NCBI GenBank assembly: GCA_947487385.1
Contig: CANKWU010000002.1
Location: 55,050 to 119,049 of the forward strand
DNA from: Spartobacteria bacterium
Lineage (GTDB): Bacteria; Verrucomicrobiota; Verrucomicrobiia; Chthoniobacterales; UBA6821
Length of the DNA: 64,000 bases
Direction of reading: 5' to 3'
The position numbers and the translations under genes were made by a program. The notes below the pieces were generated by a model. The model made no database searches, was not told the DNA's origin, and saw nothing but the letters and a program-made list of their open reading frames with translations. Each line of letters starts with the position of its first letter. Positions within the stretch are counted from its first letter, which is position 1. This document shows positions 45,618-54,420 of this stretch, in pieces.

Positions 45618-46457
45618 ATGAAAAAAACTTCAAAAGCTTCCCCCTCATCCACCCGAGAGCGTATCGCGATCGTCGACAGCCAGGCATCCAGTCGGATTGG
45701 ACTTTCCCATTTCATCAAAAAGATAGGCCGCTGGGATGTAGCCTGGGCCAGTGCAACAGCCGAAGAAGCCTTGGAAAAAATAGCCAGGGACTTCCCAGAA
45801 CTCATGATTCTGGAAATTCAACTTCCAGGAAAAGACGGACTTGAACTCATTAAGCACCTGATGCCGCTTTATCCCGATCTAAAGATTCTTGTGCATTCAG
45901 CTCACAGTGAGGAGTTCTATGCCGAGCGGTGCCTTCGGGCAGGAGCGATGGGGTACATGCACAAGATGGATCCCATAGGGAATTTTGAGAATGCTGTGAA
46001 GAAGGTGCTCCGTGGAGAACTCTATTTCAATCCCCGCCTTGCATCTCAGGCTCTTCACTCACTGATCCAGCATGCTGAAACGATGAAGGGGAATGATCAT
46101 AACCTTCATAATCTCACTGACCGGGAACTTGAGGTCATGATCCTCATGGCCCAAGGTCACTCCTGCCAGGACAGTGCGGACAAACTTCACATCAGTCCCA
46201 GGACGGTTCAGGTGCACCGCAATAACATCAGGTTGAAGATCGGCTTGGAGAGCGCCCTACAACTCCATGCTTACGCCGTGCGTTTTTATGGAGAGAACTC
46301 CATTAATCAAGGTCATGGCATCGAGACAGTGAGCATCAATCCGGCAGAGACTAATCAAGGAGTATTCAAAGATTCTGCTCCTCAGAAAAAATCCACCGCG
46401 AAAGCCCCCTCTACCTTGACCATGAAGTTGTCAAAGCATCGATTCGGCGTGTCGTAG
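45618..46457 (+). CDS. LuxR-type response regulator with altered receiver
   Basis: Receiver domain followed by a LuxR helix-turn-helix. The receiver (residues 15-135) has Glu66 in LMILEIQLP where the phospho-accepting Asp normally is. The first acidic pocket reads VDSQ, with only one Asp instead of two. The conserved Lys is retained (MHKMD). The output domain has NLTDRELEVMILMAQGHS and ISPRTVQVHRNNIRLKIG, a canonical NarL/FixJ DNA-binding motif, and a basic tail follows. It probably acts without normal phosphorylation. The start is ATG 45618, after a TTG alternative at 45612. It lies upstream of the polysaccharide locus, separated by an unknown gene. Confidence 0.88.
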   Translation: MKKTSKASPSSTRERIAIVDSQASSRIGLSHFIKKIGRWDVAWASATAEEALEKIARDFPELMILEIQLPGKDGLELIKHLMPLYPDLKILVHSAHSEEFYAERCLRAGAMGYMHKMDPIGNFENAVKKVLRGELYFNPRLASQALHSLIQHAETMKGNDHNLHNLTDRELEVMILMAQGHSCQDSADKLHISPRTVQVHRNNIRLKIGLESALQLHAYAVRFYGENSINQGHGIETVSINPAETNQGVFKDSAPQKKSTAKAPSTLTMKLSKHRFGVS

Positions 46458-46622
46458 AGCGATTCACTTAAAGGGAAAAGGGAATTATTGGGCGCGAGAA
46501 CCGCTGACTCTGTTCAGAGTTACCATGCGGGAAAATATGCTATGACTAAGAAGTTTACTTAGTCTTATCTAAGCAATACCACATCTATCGAAAACACTCC
46601 TTAAGGGACATTATTAGGGGTG

Positions 46623-47246
46623 ATGAACCCCAGCTCCTCCACACAACTCACCAACCTAAAAGATCGGGCTAGTCGGGCAATGCCACCCGAAGTAAACAAC
46701 GGACAGCTGCACGATCACCAACTCCAAAACGTTTTAGACAAAGCGTTTCGTTCCGCAGAAGGCCTCTTCCCGATCGGTTACCAGATCAGCGTTATCTGCA
46801 TCTACCCCTCCGTCGAGGGAGGAAAGCTTGCAAAGCATTGGCTGGAGACCGCCTTCGATAATTTAGCCCCTCACACGAGCACCTGTATTGAGTATTACAA
46901 TGTATCTATTTTAGGCCATGATGGCATCTGCTGGGAGCATGTCATCGAGCGTATTCGGCTTGATGTGATCCTACTGGTGAGTGATGGAACTGGCCAACTC
47001 ATCGCCGGATTACGAAATTCGCTGAAGGATCTTATCGCCAAGTCGTGTAACGGCAAGAAACCCCTCGTGATCTTCCGCGACATCGAGCTTCAGCCAAGCA
47101 TCAACACGAGTGTTCTGCTCGACTACATTTCGTCCCTCACGAACCGGAATCAATGTCAGCTTAATGCAATGACCGGTGATGGGGCCCCGATCCCGAGCTT
47201 CCGTCATCCCCGTTACCTTCTCAAGGGGCGCAGGCATCACGAGTAA
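46623..47246 (+). CDS. Unknown cytoplasmic protein upstream of the polysaccharide locus
   Basis: Unrecognised, about 207 residues. There is no signal peptide or membrane helix. A variable, polar N-terminus precedes an alpha/beta region: YQISVICIYPSVEG, RLDVILLVSDGTG and KPLVIFRDIEL look like beta-strands of a Rossmann-like or receiver-like fold with acidic ends. Phosphorylation or nucleotide motifs are not complete. A 13-base string in the leader (46526-46538) recurs before the GAF-GGDEF-EAL gene. It could regulate the downstream operon, but this is context inference only. Confidence 0.5.
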   Translation: MNPSSSTQLTNLKDRASRAMPPEVNNGQLHDHQLQNVLDKAFRSAEGLFPIGYQISVICIYPSVEGGKLAKHWLETAFDNLAPHTSTCIEYYNVSILGHDGICWEHVIERIRLDVILLVSDGTGQLIAGLRNSLKDLIAKSCNGKKPLVIFRDIELQPSINTSVLLDYISSLTNRNQCQLNAMTGDGAPIPSFRHPRYLLKGRRHHE

Positions 47247-47263
47247 CTATTACTCATTTCTTC

Positions 47264-48253
47264 ATGAATATTTTCATCACCGGGGGGGCAGGGTTCATCG
47301 GATCTCACCTTGCGGAACATCACCTGGCAAAGGGAGATTCCGTCACAGCCGTTGATGACCTGAGCACAGGCAGCTTAGAGGTTTTTTCAGGCTTCGATTG
47401 CTCGCGTCTTTTCTTCGAGAAAGGCGATATCCTGACATGGCAGGGATTGGAGTCTGCCGTGGCCCAAGCCGACCGCATTTACCACATGGCGGCCGTGGTG
47501 GGGATGTTCCGCGTTCTCAAAGAACCGGTGGAAGTGACGCGGGTGAATGTCCTCGGCACGGAGCGGCTTCTGGACTCTGTTTCCAAAAGGGATCACCTCC
47601 CCGAGTTGGTCGTAACCTCTAGTTCTTCGGTTTATGGCCATACCCGTGCTGAGGAACTTATCGAAGGAATCGATCTGGTCTATTCGCCAGAGAAGGGTGG
47701 CCTCACCGCCTATGCTCTCAGCAAACTGACAAACGAAGTTCAGGCGATGGCCTACCGCCAGATCCATGGACTTCCGGTTTCCATTCCCCGCCTCTTCAAT
47801 GCCGTCGGTCCCAGGCAGTCTGGCAACTACGGCTTTGTCCTTCCCCGATTCATCAAACAGGCCCTCTCTGGAGTTCCCCTCACCGTCTATGGAGACGGCA
47901 CCCAGACGCGCTCCTTCTGCGACGTTCGTGACACGGTCGCGGCCCTCGACATGCTTGCGGGGGAACCGGAGGCATGGGGCACGCCCGTCAATATCGGCAA
48001 TCCCAGGGAGATTACGATCCTTGATCTTGCCAGAATGGTGATCGAGCGCTCCGGTAGCAACTCATCGATCCAATTCATTCCCTTCGAGCAAGGATACGGT
48101 TCCCAATTCTGGCAGATCACACAGAGGCGACCATCCGTCGATCTCCTGCAAAAACTCACTCCATTCAAGCATGTCTGGACACTTGAAAAAACAATCGACG
48201 ACTTGATCACCCGAAACCGGGTCAACGTGGTCCCCGACGGAAGACTTCTATGA
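47264..48253 (+). CDS. NAD-dependent sugar-nucleotide epimerase/dehydratase
   Basis: Extended short-chain dehydrogenase acting on nucleotide sugars. Rossmann motif TGGAGFIGSHLAE is at residue 5, the catalytic YxxxK reads YALSK near residue 150, and the TSSSSVYG strand supplies the Ser. The fold fits UDP-glucuronate decarboxylase, GDP-mannose and UDP-hexose epimerase groups; the exact reaction is not resolved. It overlaps the YaiO-like gene by four bases and starts a five-gene run encoding sugar activation, export and polymerisation. Confidence 0.88.
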   Translation: MNIFITGGAGFIGSHLAEHHLAKGDSVTAVDDLSTGSLEVFSGFDCSRLFFEKGDILTWQGLESAVAQADRIYHMAAVVGMFRVLKEPVEVTRVNVLGTERLLDSVSKRDHLPELVVTSSSSVYGHTRAEELIEGIDLVYSPEKGGLTAYALSKLTNEVQAMAYRQIHGLPVSIPRLFNAVGPRQSGNYGFVLPRFIKQALSGVPLTVYGDGTQTRSFCDVRDTVAALDMLAGEPEAWGTPVNIGNPREITILDLARMVIERSGSNSSIQFIPFEQGYGSQFWQITQRRPSVDLLQKLTPFKHVWTLEKTIDDLITRNRVNVVPDGRLL

Positions 48254-49524
48254 TAACGACACGCCCATTTCGTATTCCATCTATTCACCTTTTATTCGCT
48301 CTTCTCCTGCTCATAACAGTGCCTGCGGGGCTGCATGGCGAAGGTAACACTCCGCTCTGGAGTGTCGGAGAGACCCTCCCCATGGAGGACGAGTACCCGA
48401 ATGCGAATTTAAGCAACTACCAACAGGGACAGCTGGCCGAGGGACAGCAGCAGATTCTCCAGGCCCGCGAGGATTACCGTAAGGCGCTTGCGAGCAATCC
48501 CGAACAGAAGGACCTCCGAGAACACTATTCCTGGTTCCTCTATGCCAACGGCTACCATGATAAGGAATGCCTTCACCTGCTGGAGCAGTCACTTCCCGAT
48601 GCCACCGATCCGACCAGGATCTTCAATGCCATTGTCGAAGTGAGGAACGAACTCCGCCTGCCTGCCACCCCTCTCAGAAAGCCTCCGGGTGTACTTCAGA
48701 AAAAAACTATAACACCACATCGTACTGTCATTGCCGAGACCTCCACCGGTGAATCCTTGAAGAAGGTCGAGAAGGAGGAGATCGAAACAGTCGAGAGTTT
48801 CCGCCACTGGATCTTCATCCCTTACTACGATTACAGCTTCTTCAACGATGGTCGTCAGGGATGGCAGGAGGAAGACGCAACCCTCATCTATCGTGTCAAC
48901 CAGCGCCTGGCACTCGGAGCCGAGATCGACATCATGCAGCGCCCCCCCTCGGGAACGAATACCTACTATAGCGCTCTCGCCTCCTACTACCTCTGGAAAT
49001 GGCTCGAGGTTCACGGAAAGATCTCCATCTGTCCCGATCCAACCTTCCTTGCACTGCAGGTCTACACAGGAGGATTCATCTACCAGGCCGCTCCGCGCCT
49101 CGGACTCCTGCTCGACTACCAGCGTTACAACTTTGTCCAAGGACCCCTCGACCAGATCAATCCTGGCATAGCGTATAACTTCACGGACACAACCTCACTG
49201 GTGCTGCGTTATGTCCGCGGATGGGCCTTCAACAATCTCGAGTACAACTACTACTCGGCAGCTCTGAATCTTGGTCTTCCCGGCAACCGTAGGCTCTCGA
49301 TGGCTTTTGCCTATGGCACGGATCCTGATACCCAAGTCGGGGCGGACGGCAGCAATGTCAGCAGTCTGAGTCCCGCCTACACCTATTCCCTCTTCTTCAC
49401 CCAGCCTATCACACGCGATCTGAGTCTCTTCACCGGCGTGCAGTACATCTACCGCCTCACCCAGAACAACTCCCCACTATACCAGCAACTCACTCCGACC
49501 CTGGGCCTTTCGATGAAATTCTAA
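48250..49524 (+). CDS. YaiO-type outer-membrane protein (TPR plus beta-barrel)
   Basis: Probable export protein of 424 residues. A signal peptide (IHLLFALLLLITVPAGLHG) leads to a TPR-like region (about 50-125: QILQAREDYRKALASNPEQ). A Lys/Thr-rich linker follows, then a C-terminal barrel of alternating hydrophobic strands (about 185-424). The last residues, GLSMKF, match the terminal Phe of barrel proteins. TPR followed by barrel is the layout of the YaiO family and resembles PgaA or the BcsC end, which export polysaccharide. The epimerase stop overlaps its start, and the HEAT protein begins three bases after its end. Confidence 0.72.
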   Translation: MITTRPFRIPSIHLLFALLLLITVPAGLHGEGNTPLWSVGETLPMEDEYPNANLSNYQQGQLAEGQQQILQAREDYRKALASNPEQKDLREHYSWFLYANGYHDKECLHLLEQSLPDATDPTRIFNAIVEVRNELRLPATPLRKPPGVLQKKTITPHRTVIAETSTGESLKKVEKEEIETVESFRHWIFIPYYDYSFFNDGRQGWQEEDATLIYRVNQRLALGAEIDIMQRPPSGTNTYYSALASYYLWKWLEVHGKISICPDPTFLALQVYTGGFIYQAAPRLGLLLDYQRYNFVQGPLDQINPGIAYNFTDTTSLVLRYVRGWAFNNLEYNYYSAALNLGLPGNRRLSMAFAYGTDPDTQVGADGSNVSSLSPAYTYSLFFTQPITRDLSLFTGVQYIYRLTQNNSPLYQQLTPTLGLSMKF

Positions 49525-49526
49525 TC

Positions 49527-50600
49527 ATGAACCTGCTCACCATTGTCACCATTACGGCTACGATCCTCACGCTGCTCAGCCTTCTCCTGCTGATTTTCAT
49601 CGTTGGGATGAGAGTTTTCACCGATCGGAGCATTGACCATCAGGCTGACTTTCTAAAGCGAGCTATCCCTCTGATCAAGGCGTACCTTCGAGGAGAAGCT
49701 ACCTTCGAGATCGTCGCCCCGATCCTGCTCAAAGATCAGCACCTAGCACTGCTGATCCTGATGGAGCTGGCGGATTCCCTTGATGAAAGAGAGCGAGAAA
49801 AACTCCATCCCCTCTTCATTTCATTACCCAAGTTTAGGAATGAATCGCATTCGCTGAAAAGCCGCCGTTGGCAAACACGCCTCCATGCTGCCGAGCACCT
49901 TGGTTATCTCGGCGACGACGCCGCACTTCCTGCGCTGATGACAGCTCTCCGGGATGATGTGGTTGGAGTTCGTTTTGCAGCTTCGCGATCCTTGGTCCAA
50001 CTTGGCTGTGATAAGGCAGTCGAACCGATACTCAGATCTCTAGACATCCCTGGGGAGGTCTCTCAGAGGCGCGTTGCCGAGATCATCTCCGCACTCGGCC
50101 CACGGGCGATCGATCCCATTCAGAATGTGATGAATGGCCCCGACTATGACGATTCTGTGCTCTCCATTGCCGCCCGAATCGCTGGAATCCTCCGTTCCGA
50201 GAAGGCCATCCCCTCTCTCCGCCATCTGCTGAATCATCAGGTGGCGAATGTCCGCCTTAATGCCGTTCGTTCACTCTCCTCCATCGGCGATCCTAGCGTG
50301 ATTGAGGACATTGCGTCTCTCGGCGAAGATCCCTCCTGGGAAGTCCGCAGTACCGTCATGAGGGCGCTGGGAAAACTGCACGCTTCCGAGCATATCCCCC
50401 TCTTGCTCCAGGGACTTTCCGATCAGGAATGGTGGGTCCGCCACAATGCTGGATCCGCTCTCATTGCTATCGGTACTCAGGGGATCACCGCACTCAAGGA
50501 GGCCGTCGATCATCACACGGATGCCTACGGGCGCGACATGAGTCGCCAGATTCTTCAACAAAACGGTCTTCTCAAACCGATCTCAGAGGTACTTCCATGA
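49527..50600 (+). CDS. HEAT-repeat protein with N-terminal membrane anchor
   Basis: Residues 5-30 are one hydrophobic helix (IVTITATILTLLSLLLLIFIVG). From about residue 110 to the end lies a series of HEAT/PBS-lyase-like repeats: WQTRLHAAEHLGYLGDDAALPALMTAL, DVVGVRFAASRSLVQLG, then VANVRLNAVRSLSSIGDP and EWWVRHNAGSALIAIG. Such helical solenoids bind proteins. Between an outer-membrane barrel gene and the glycosyltransferase, it may bridge synthase and exporter or hold a receptor. It overlaps the GT2 gene by four bases. Confidence 0.85.
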   Translation: MNLLTIVTITATILTLLSLLLLIFIVGMRVFTDRSIDHQADFLKRAIPLIKAYLRGEATFEIVAPILLKDQHLALLILMELADSLDEREREKLHPLFISLPKFRNESHSLKSRRWQTRLHAAEHLGYLGDDAALPALMTALRDDVVGVRFAASRSLVQLGCDKAVEPILRSLDIPGEVSQRRVAEIISALGPRAIDPIQNVMNGPDYDDSVLSIAARIAGILRSEKAIPSLRHLLNHQVANVRLNAVRSLSSIGDPSVIEDIASLGEDPSWEVRSTVMRALGKLHASEHIPLLLQGLSDQEWWVRHNAGSALIAIGTQGITALKEAVDHHTDAYGRDMSRQILQQNGLLKPISEVLP

Positions 50601-52018
50601 ATACAATCCACATCCTTCTCTGGCTGATTCTGGCCTACTACATCACCCTGCACGCGATCTACCTCCTACTCGTGCTTCTCGGGGCAACGCAGGTGCGGCG
50701 CTACCATCGCGGGATCACCTTCGCAGAGTTCCGGAGGATCGGGGAATCCCCGCTCAGCATGCCGGTATCACTCATCATCCCATGTTACAACGAGTCGGCG
50801 ATCATCGTTGAGACGATTAGCAATGCCCTTCGCTTGAACTATCCACAGTTCGAGGTGATCGTTGTCAGCGACGGATCAACAGACGGAAGCATCGATATTC
50901 TCAAGAAGAGCTTCCATCTCCGCAGAGTGGACCGCTTTGGCAGGAGACAGATCGAGACAAGGGAAATTCAGGGCGTCTATGAATCCTCAGATCATTCTAA
51001 TCTCGTCGTTATCGAGAAAGTGAACGGACGCAGGGCAGATGCCATCAACGCCGCCGTGACATTATCACGCTATCCTCTTCTCTGTATCATTGATGCCGAC
51101 TGTGTGCTGGAAACAGACGCTCTACTTCACATGGCGCGACCCTTCCTGAGCGACGTCAGTATTGCCGCCGTGGCAGGTATCGTCCGTCCCTCCAATGGTC
51201 TCAGCATCGTCGATGGGGAGATTCTTCACAATGCCCTGCCCAAGACCCTGCTGGGAATGAATCAGGAGGTCGAGTACGCGCGGAGTTTCCAGTGGGCGAG
51301 GATCGGTCTTTGCAGGTTGAAAAGCATGCTCTGCATTTCCGGTGCCCTCCTTCTGATCAAGAAGACTCTCTTCGAGGAGGTCGGCGGCCCATGGCCCCAG
51401 GCAATCACCGATGACATTGAGTTCACGATGAGGCTCAATCGCCACATCCACGACAGAGAGAGGAAAGAGCATGCACGTCTCGTCTTTGTGCCTGATGCCG
51501 TTTGCTACACGGAGATCCCCGAGAAAATCGGCCAGTATGCCTCCCAGAGGAATCGCTGGCAGCGAGGCACCATCCAAGCGCTCCTTCGCAATGCCAGCAT
51601 GATCTTCAATCCCCGCTACGGCATGACCGGTCTCTTCGGCATGCCCTTCTTTGTCGTCTTCGAAGCGCTCGCTGCCATCGTCGAACTCTCTGCTTGGATC
51701 CTGATGGTAGTCTGTTTGGTGCTCGGGATCGCCAGCGGCTTTGAAATCATCGCAATGATCTTTCTGGCCTATATCCTAGGAGTCTTCCTATCTCTTACGG
51801 CCGTCCTGCTGACCGAATCAACCCGCCTTCGTGCGGTAAACTGGCGCGACTTCTGGCGCCTCATCCTTGCCATCCTTCTCGATAACCTCGGGTTCCATCA
51901 GTTCCACCTCATTATCCGGGTCATCGGCACCTTCCAATACCTGTTTGGTCGCAAGGATCTCGGTGCAGTCATGTCCAGAAATGGCATTAATTCATCCCTA
52001 ACGACACAAGCCCCATGA
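50597..52018 (+). CDS. Membrane glycosyltransferase family 2 (polysaccharide synthase)
   Basis: Probable processive polymerase of 473 residues. One N-terminal helix (LLWLILAYYITLHAIYLLLVLLG) precedes the GT2 catalytic domain. There, SLIIPCYNESA binds the donor, VVSDGSTDGS, IIDADC and the late QRNRWQRG (QxxRW) are the D,D,D,QxxRW set typical of cellulose, hyaluronan and alginate-type synthases. Three or four helices follow at the C-terminus. No PilZ domain is attached. The start ATG 50597 overlaps the HEAT gene. The substrate is likely a UDP-sugar made by the neighbouring dehydrogenase and epimerase. Confidence 0.9.
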   Translation: MNTIHILLWLILAYYITLHAIYLLLVLLGATQVRRYHRGITFAEFRRIGESPLSMPVSLIIPCYNESAIIVETISNALRLNYPQFEVIVVSDGSTDGSIDILKKSFHLRRVDRFGRRQIETREIQGVYESSDHSNLVVIEKVNGRRADAINAAVTLSRYPLLCIIDADCVLETDALLHMARPFLSDVSIAAVAGIVRPSNGLSIVDGEILHNALPKTLLGMNQEVEYARSFQWARIGLCRLKSMLCISGALLLIKKTLFEEVGGPWPQAITDDIEFTMRLNRHIHDRERKEHARLVFVPDAVCYTEIPEKIGQYASQRNRWQRGTIQALLRNASMIFNPRYGMTGLFGMPFFVVFEALAAIVELSAWILMVVCLVLGIASGFEIIAMIFLAYILGVFLSLTAVLLTESTRLRAVNWRDFWRLILAILLDNLGFHQFHLIIRVIGTFQYLFGRKDLGAVMSRNGINSSLTTQAP

Positions 52019-53319
52019 TCCCCAAACCCTCAGATTCTCTTTATGAAGTCGCAGTCGTTGGTCTCGGCTATGTCGGCATTCCACTTGCAGTTGGCTTTGC
52101 CGAGGCCGGATGCCGCACATTGGGTTTCGACCTCAATCAGGAGCGTGTACGGGAACTTCAGTCCGGACTCTCTCCATTGACGACAGTCCCGTCCGATAGG
52201 ATCAATGCAGTCACTGGAAAACAGCTCCTCACCTTTACGGGGAACAAAGAGGACCTTGCCCGGAGTGAAGCAATCATCATCTGCGTTCCCACTCCTCTTA
52301 GGGAGCATCTTGATCCTGACATCACATTCATCCTCTCGGCTGGTGAGGAGATCGCTCCAGTGCTCAGAAAAGGCATGCTTGTCTCACTGGAATCCAGCAC
52401 CTATCCCGGAACAACCCGCGAGGACCTTCGTCAAGTCCTTGAGAAGAAATCAGGCCTCAAGGCCGGCGTTGACTTCGCGCTATGCTTCTCACCCGAGCGT
52501 GAGGATCCGGGCAATGAGAAGAGTGTTCTCAAGCAGATGCCCAAGGTTGTGGGTGGGCTCACTCCCGATTGTCTCGAGCGAGCCGTGGAACTCTACTCGC
52601 ATGCCGTCAGCAAAGTGGTCCCCGTCAGCAGTTGCGACACAGCCGAGGCAGTGAAGCTCACGGAGAATATTTTCCGCTTCATCAACATCGCCCTTGTGAA
52701 CGAGCTCAAGCGCATCTACACCCCCATGGGAATCGACATCTGGGAGGTCATCGATGCGGCGAAGACAAAGCCCTTTGGATTCATGCCATTCTATCCCGGT
52801 CCGGGAGTCGGAGGTCACTGCATCCCGCTTGATCCCTACTACCTGACCTGGAAGGCCCGTGAGTTCAATCTCGATACACGCTTTATCCAGATTGCTGGCC
52901 AGATCAACCGGGGAATGCCCTACTATGTGGTCAGTCACTTGGCGGAGGGACTCAATTCACTTTCCCTGCCGATTCAGGGCGTTCGGATCCTGATCCTTGG
53001 GCTCTCCTACAAACCGAATATCCCGGATGACAGAGAGTCACCCTCTTATGACATCATGAATATTCTCAAGGAGAAGGGGGCTGAGTTGGACTACTACGAT
53101 CCCTTCATCCCGGTCATCGAACATCATCCCGGTCCTCAATGGGCAGGCCGTCACTCCATCACTTGGAATCCAGAAACACTCGCTAGCTATACTGCGGCCG
53201 TCGTCTGCACCCCTCACAAAGGAGTCAATTATTCCGAACTCGCCGAGCATATCCCCCTCATCGTCGACGCATGTAATATTGTCCCCAAGAACAGCAAAGC
53301 CCACGTCATCGCTGCCTAG
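52015..53319 (+). CDS. UDP-sugar 6-dehydrogenase (WbpA/UDP-GlcNAc type)
   Basis: Oxidises a nucleotide sugar to the uronic acid with NAD. The Rossmann motif is VVGLGYVGIPLAVGFAEAG. FSPEREDPG and GPGVGGHCIPLDPYYL, with the catalytic Cys near residue 267, are closer to UDP-HexNAc dehydrogenases (WbpA, WecC group) than to UDP-glucose dehydrogenase. The length of 434 fits. The ATG overlaps the end of the GT2 gene by four bases. The locus therefore appears to make an acidic amino-sugar donor. It closes the main translationally coupled run; a 134-base gap follows. Confidence 0.9.
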   Translation: MIPKPSDSLYEVAVVGLGYVGIPLAVGFAEAGCRTLGFDLNQERVRELQSGLSPLTTVPSDRINAVTGKQLLTFTGNKEDLARSEAIIICVPTPLREHLDPDITFILSAGEEIAPVLRKGMLVSLESSTYPGTTREDLRQVLEKKSGLKAGVDFALCFSPEREDPGNEKSVLKQMPKVVGGLTPDCLERAVELYSHAVSKVVPVSSCDTAEAVKLTENIFRFINIALVNELKRIYTPMGIDIWEVIDAAKTKPFGFMPFYPGPGVGGHCIPLDPYYLTWKAREFNLDTRFIQIAGQINRGMPYYVVSHLAEGLNSLSLPIQGVRILILGLSYKPNIPDDRESPSYDIMNILKEKGAELDYYDPFIPVIEHHPGPQWAGRHSITWNPETLASYTAAVVCTPHKGVNYSELAEHIPLIVDACNIVPKNSKAHVIAA

Positions 53320-53365
53320 ACTATTTGGAAAAGATGGAACAATCTCCTGCCCTTGAATTCTTTCC

Positions 53366-53442
53366 GTTCCTGAGTTCCATAGTAATCTCTTGCTCCTGAT
53401 TTCCTAAAAATGGGGAACCTAGCGAATAAAGAACTCAGGAAC
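53366..53442. promoter_or_regulatory. Inverted repeat ahead of the GH16 gene
   Basis: GTTCCTGAGTTC at 53366-53377 and its exact complement GAACTCAGGAAC at 53431-53442 bracket 53 bases. The right copy is part of a GAACTCAGGAACTCAAG string that runs to within a few bases of the GH16 start. It may be regulatory, a weak terminator for the upstream run, or a trace of a dispersed repeat. Confidence 0.4.
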
Positions 53443-53453
53443 TCAAGAAATGA

Positions 53454-54272
53454 ATGCCGATGAAACAATGGAGACTCATCATTCTGTTTCTTTTCATGAT
53501 TTCTTCATCACTCATGTCGGGTGAGTACTTCGAGGGGTTTGATAACCCAGGGAAGCCCCCTGAGCGTGATGGTATTCGCTGGGGATACACCGACGAACTG
53601 ACTCCTGTCTCTGGTTGGACATCCATCATCCCCGGAGACGGATTTGCCCACCTTTCCGTCACGAGTCATTCGCTGGGCAAGAAAATCAAACGCCTCCCCG
53701 ACGGTGGCGATTTCCTTCCATTTCAGACGCTCTCGCTAGGTCCGATCGGGAGTAACCACCGGATAAGCATCCGGGCAAAGAATATGGTTGTTCCTGGTGT
53801 CGCAGGCGTCCTCTTCACTTATCGGGAGAAAGCCAAGGTCGATGAGATCGACATCGAGATTACGGCGGACGATACCCAATCACCGATGACAGGACATCCC
53901 ACCGGCACCAATGGGGGTTGGACAGACATCAGACTCAACACATGGGCAAACGCCATCGGTGACGCTGGCAATAGCGGCGAATCACTCAGCCCCTCGCGAA
54001 GCATTCGCATTGCGATCCATGATGCTGAAGGGAAGAAAATCACCCATCGCGATGATCGTTTCCATATTTACTCGATCGAGTGGCGGCAGAAATCGGTGGT
54101 GTTCTACATCGACGGGATCCAGCAGGGGGCTATCGATGATGTGGTACCCGATTACCCCTCCATGGTTATCTTTGGAATGAGACGCATGCCTTGGGCGGGA
54201 AGACCCGATTGGTCTGGAAAAAAGACGATCTTGGTTGACTGGATCGACATCGAACCACTGGAAAAGGATTGA
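53454..54272 (+). CDS. Secreted glycoside hydrolase family 16
   Basis: Predicted beta-glucanase-like hydrolase or transglycosylase. The signal peptide is LIILFLFMISSSLMSG. The catalytic motif EIDIE is at residues 131-135 (Glu131 nucleophile, Asp133, Glu135 acid/base), fitting GH16 ExDxE. HIYSIEWRQKSVVFYIDGIQQG is a second family block. In biosynthetic loci such an enzyme often trims or releases the product, as lyases do in alginate loci. The start may be ATG 53454 or 53460. It follows the polysaccharide genes after a spacer that holds an inverted repeat. Confidence 0.88.
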   Translation: MPMKQWRLIILFLFMISSSLMSGEYFEGFDNPGKPPERDGIRWGYTDELTPVSGWTSIIPGDGFAHLSVTSHSLGKKIKRLPDGGDFLPFQTLSLGPIGSNHRISIRAKNMVVPGVAGVLFTYREKAKVDEIDIEITADDTQSPMTGHPTGTNGGWTDIRLNTWANAIGDAGNSGESLSPSRSIRIAIHDAEGKKITHRDDRFHIYSIEWRQKSVVFYIDGIQQGAIDDVVPDYPSMVIFGMRRMPWAGRPDWSGKKTILVDWIDIEPLEKD

Positions 54273-54420
54273 TTTTATTTTCCCCTCCCCTCTTTGCTTT
54301 TCCACGTTGCGGGAAAATATTTTTCATCTCTCCTTTTTCATCCTTATCACCCCTGAGAATAAGCGTTTTGCTTATGCCTAATTCTTCTACCTCTCATGAT
54401 GTTAGGGGTAATGTAGACTC

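Noticed and set aside
45416-45805. Minus-strand frame of 129 codons over the tRNA-Leu and the LuxR gene
   Set aside because: Its first part is antisense to the tRNA and its second part to a well-supported response regulator.
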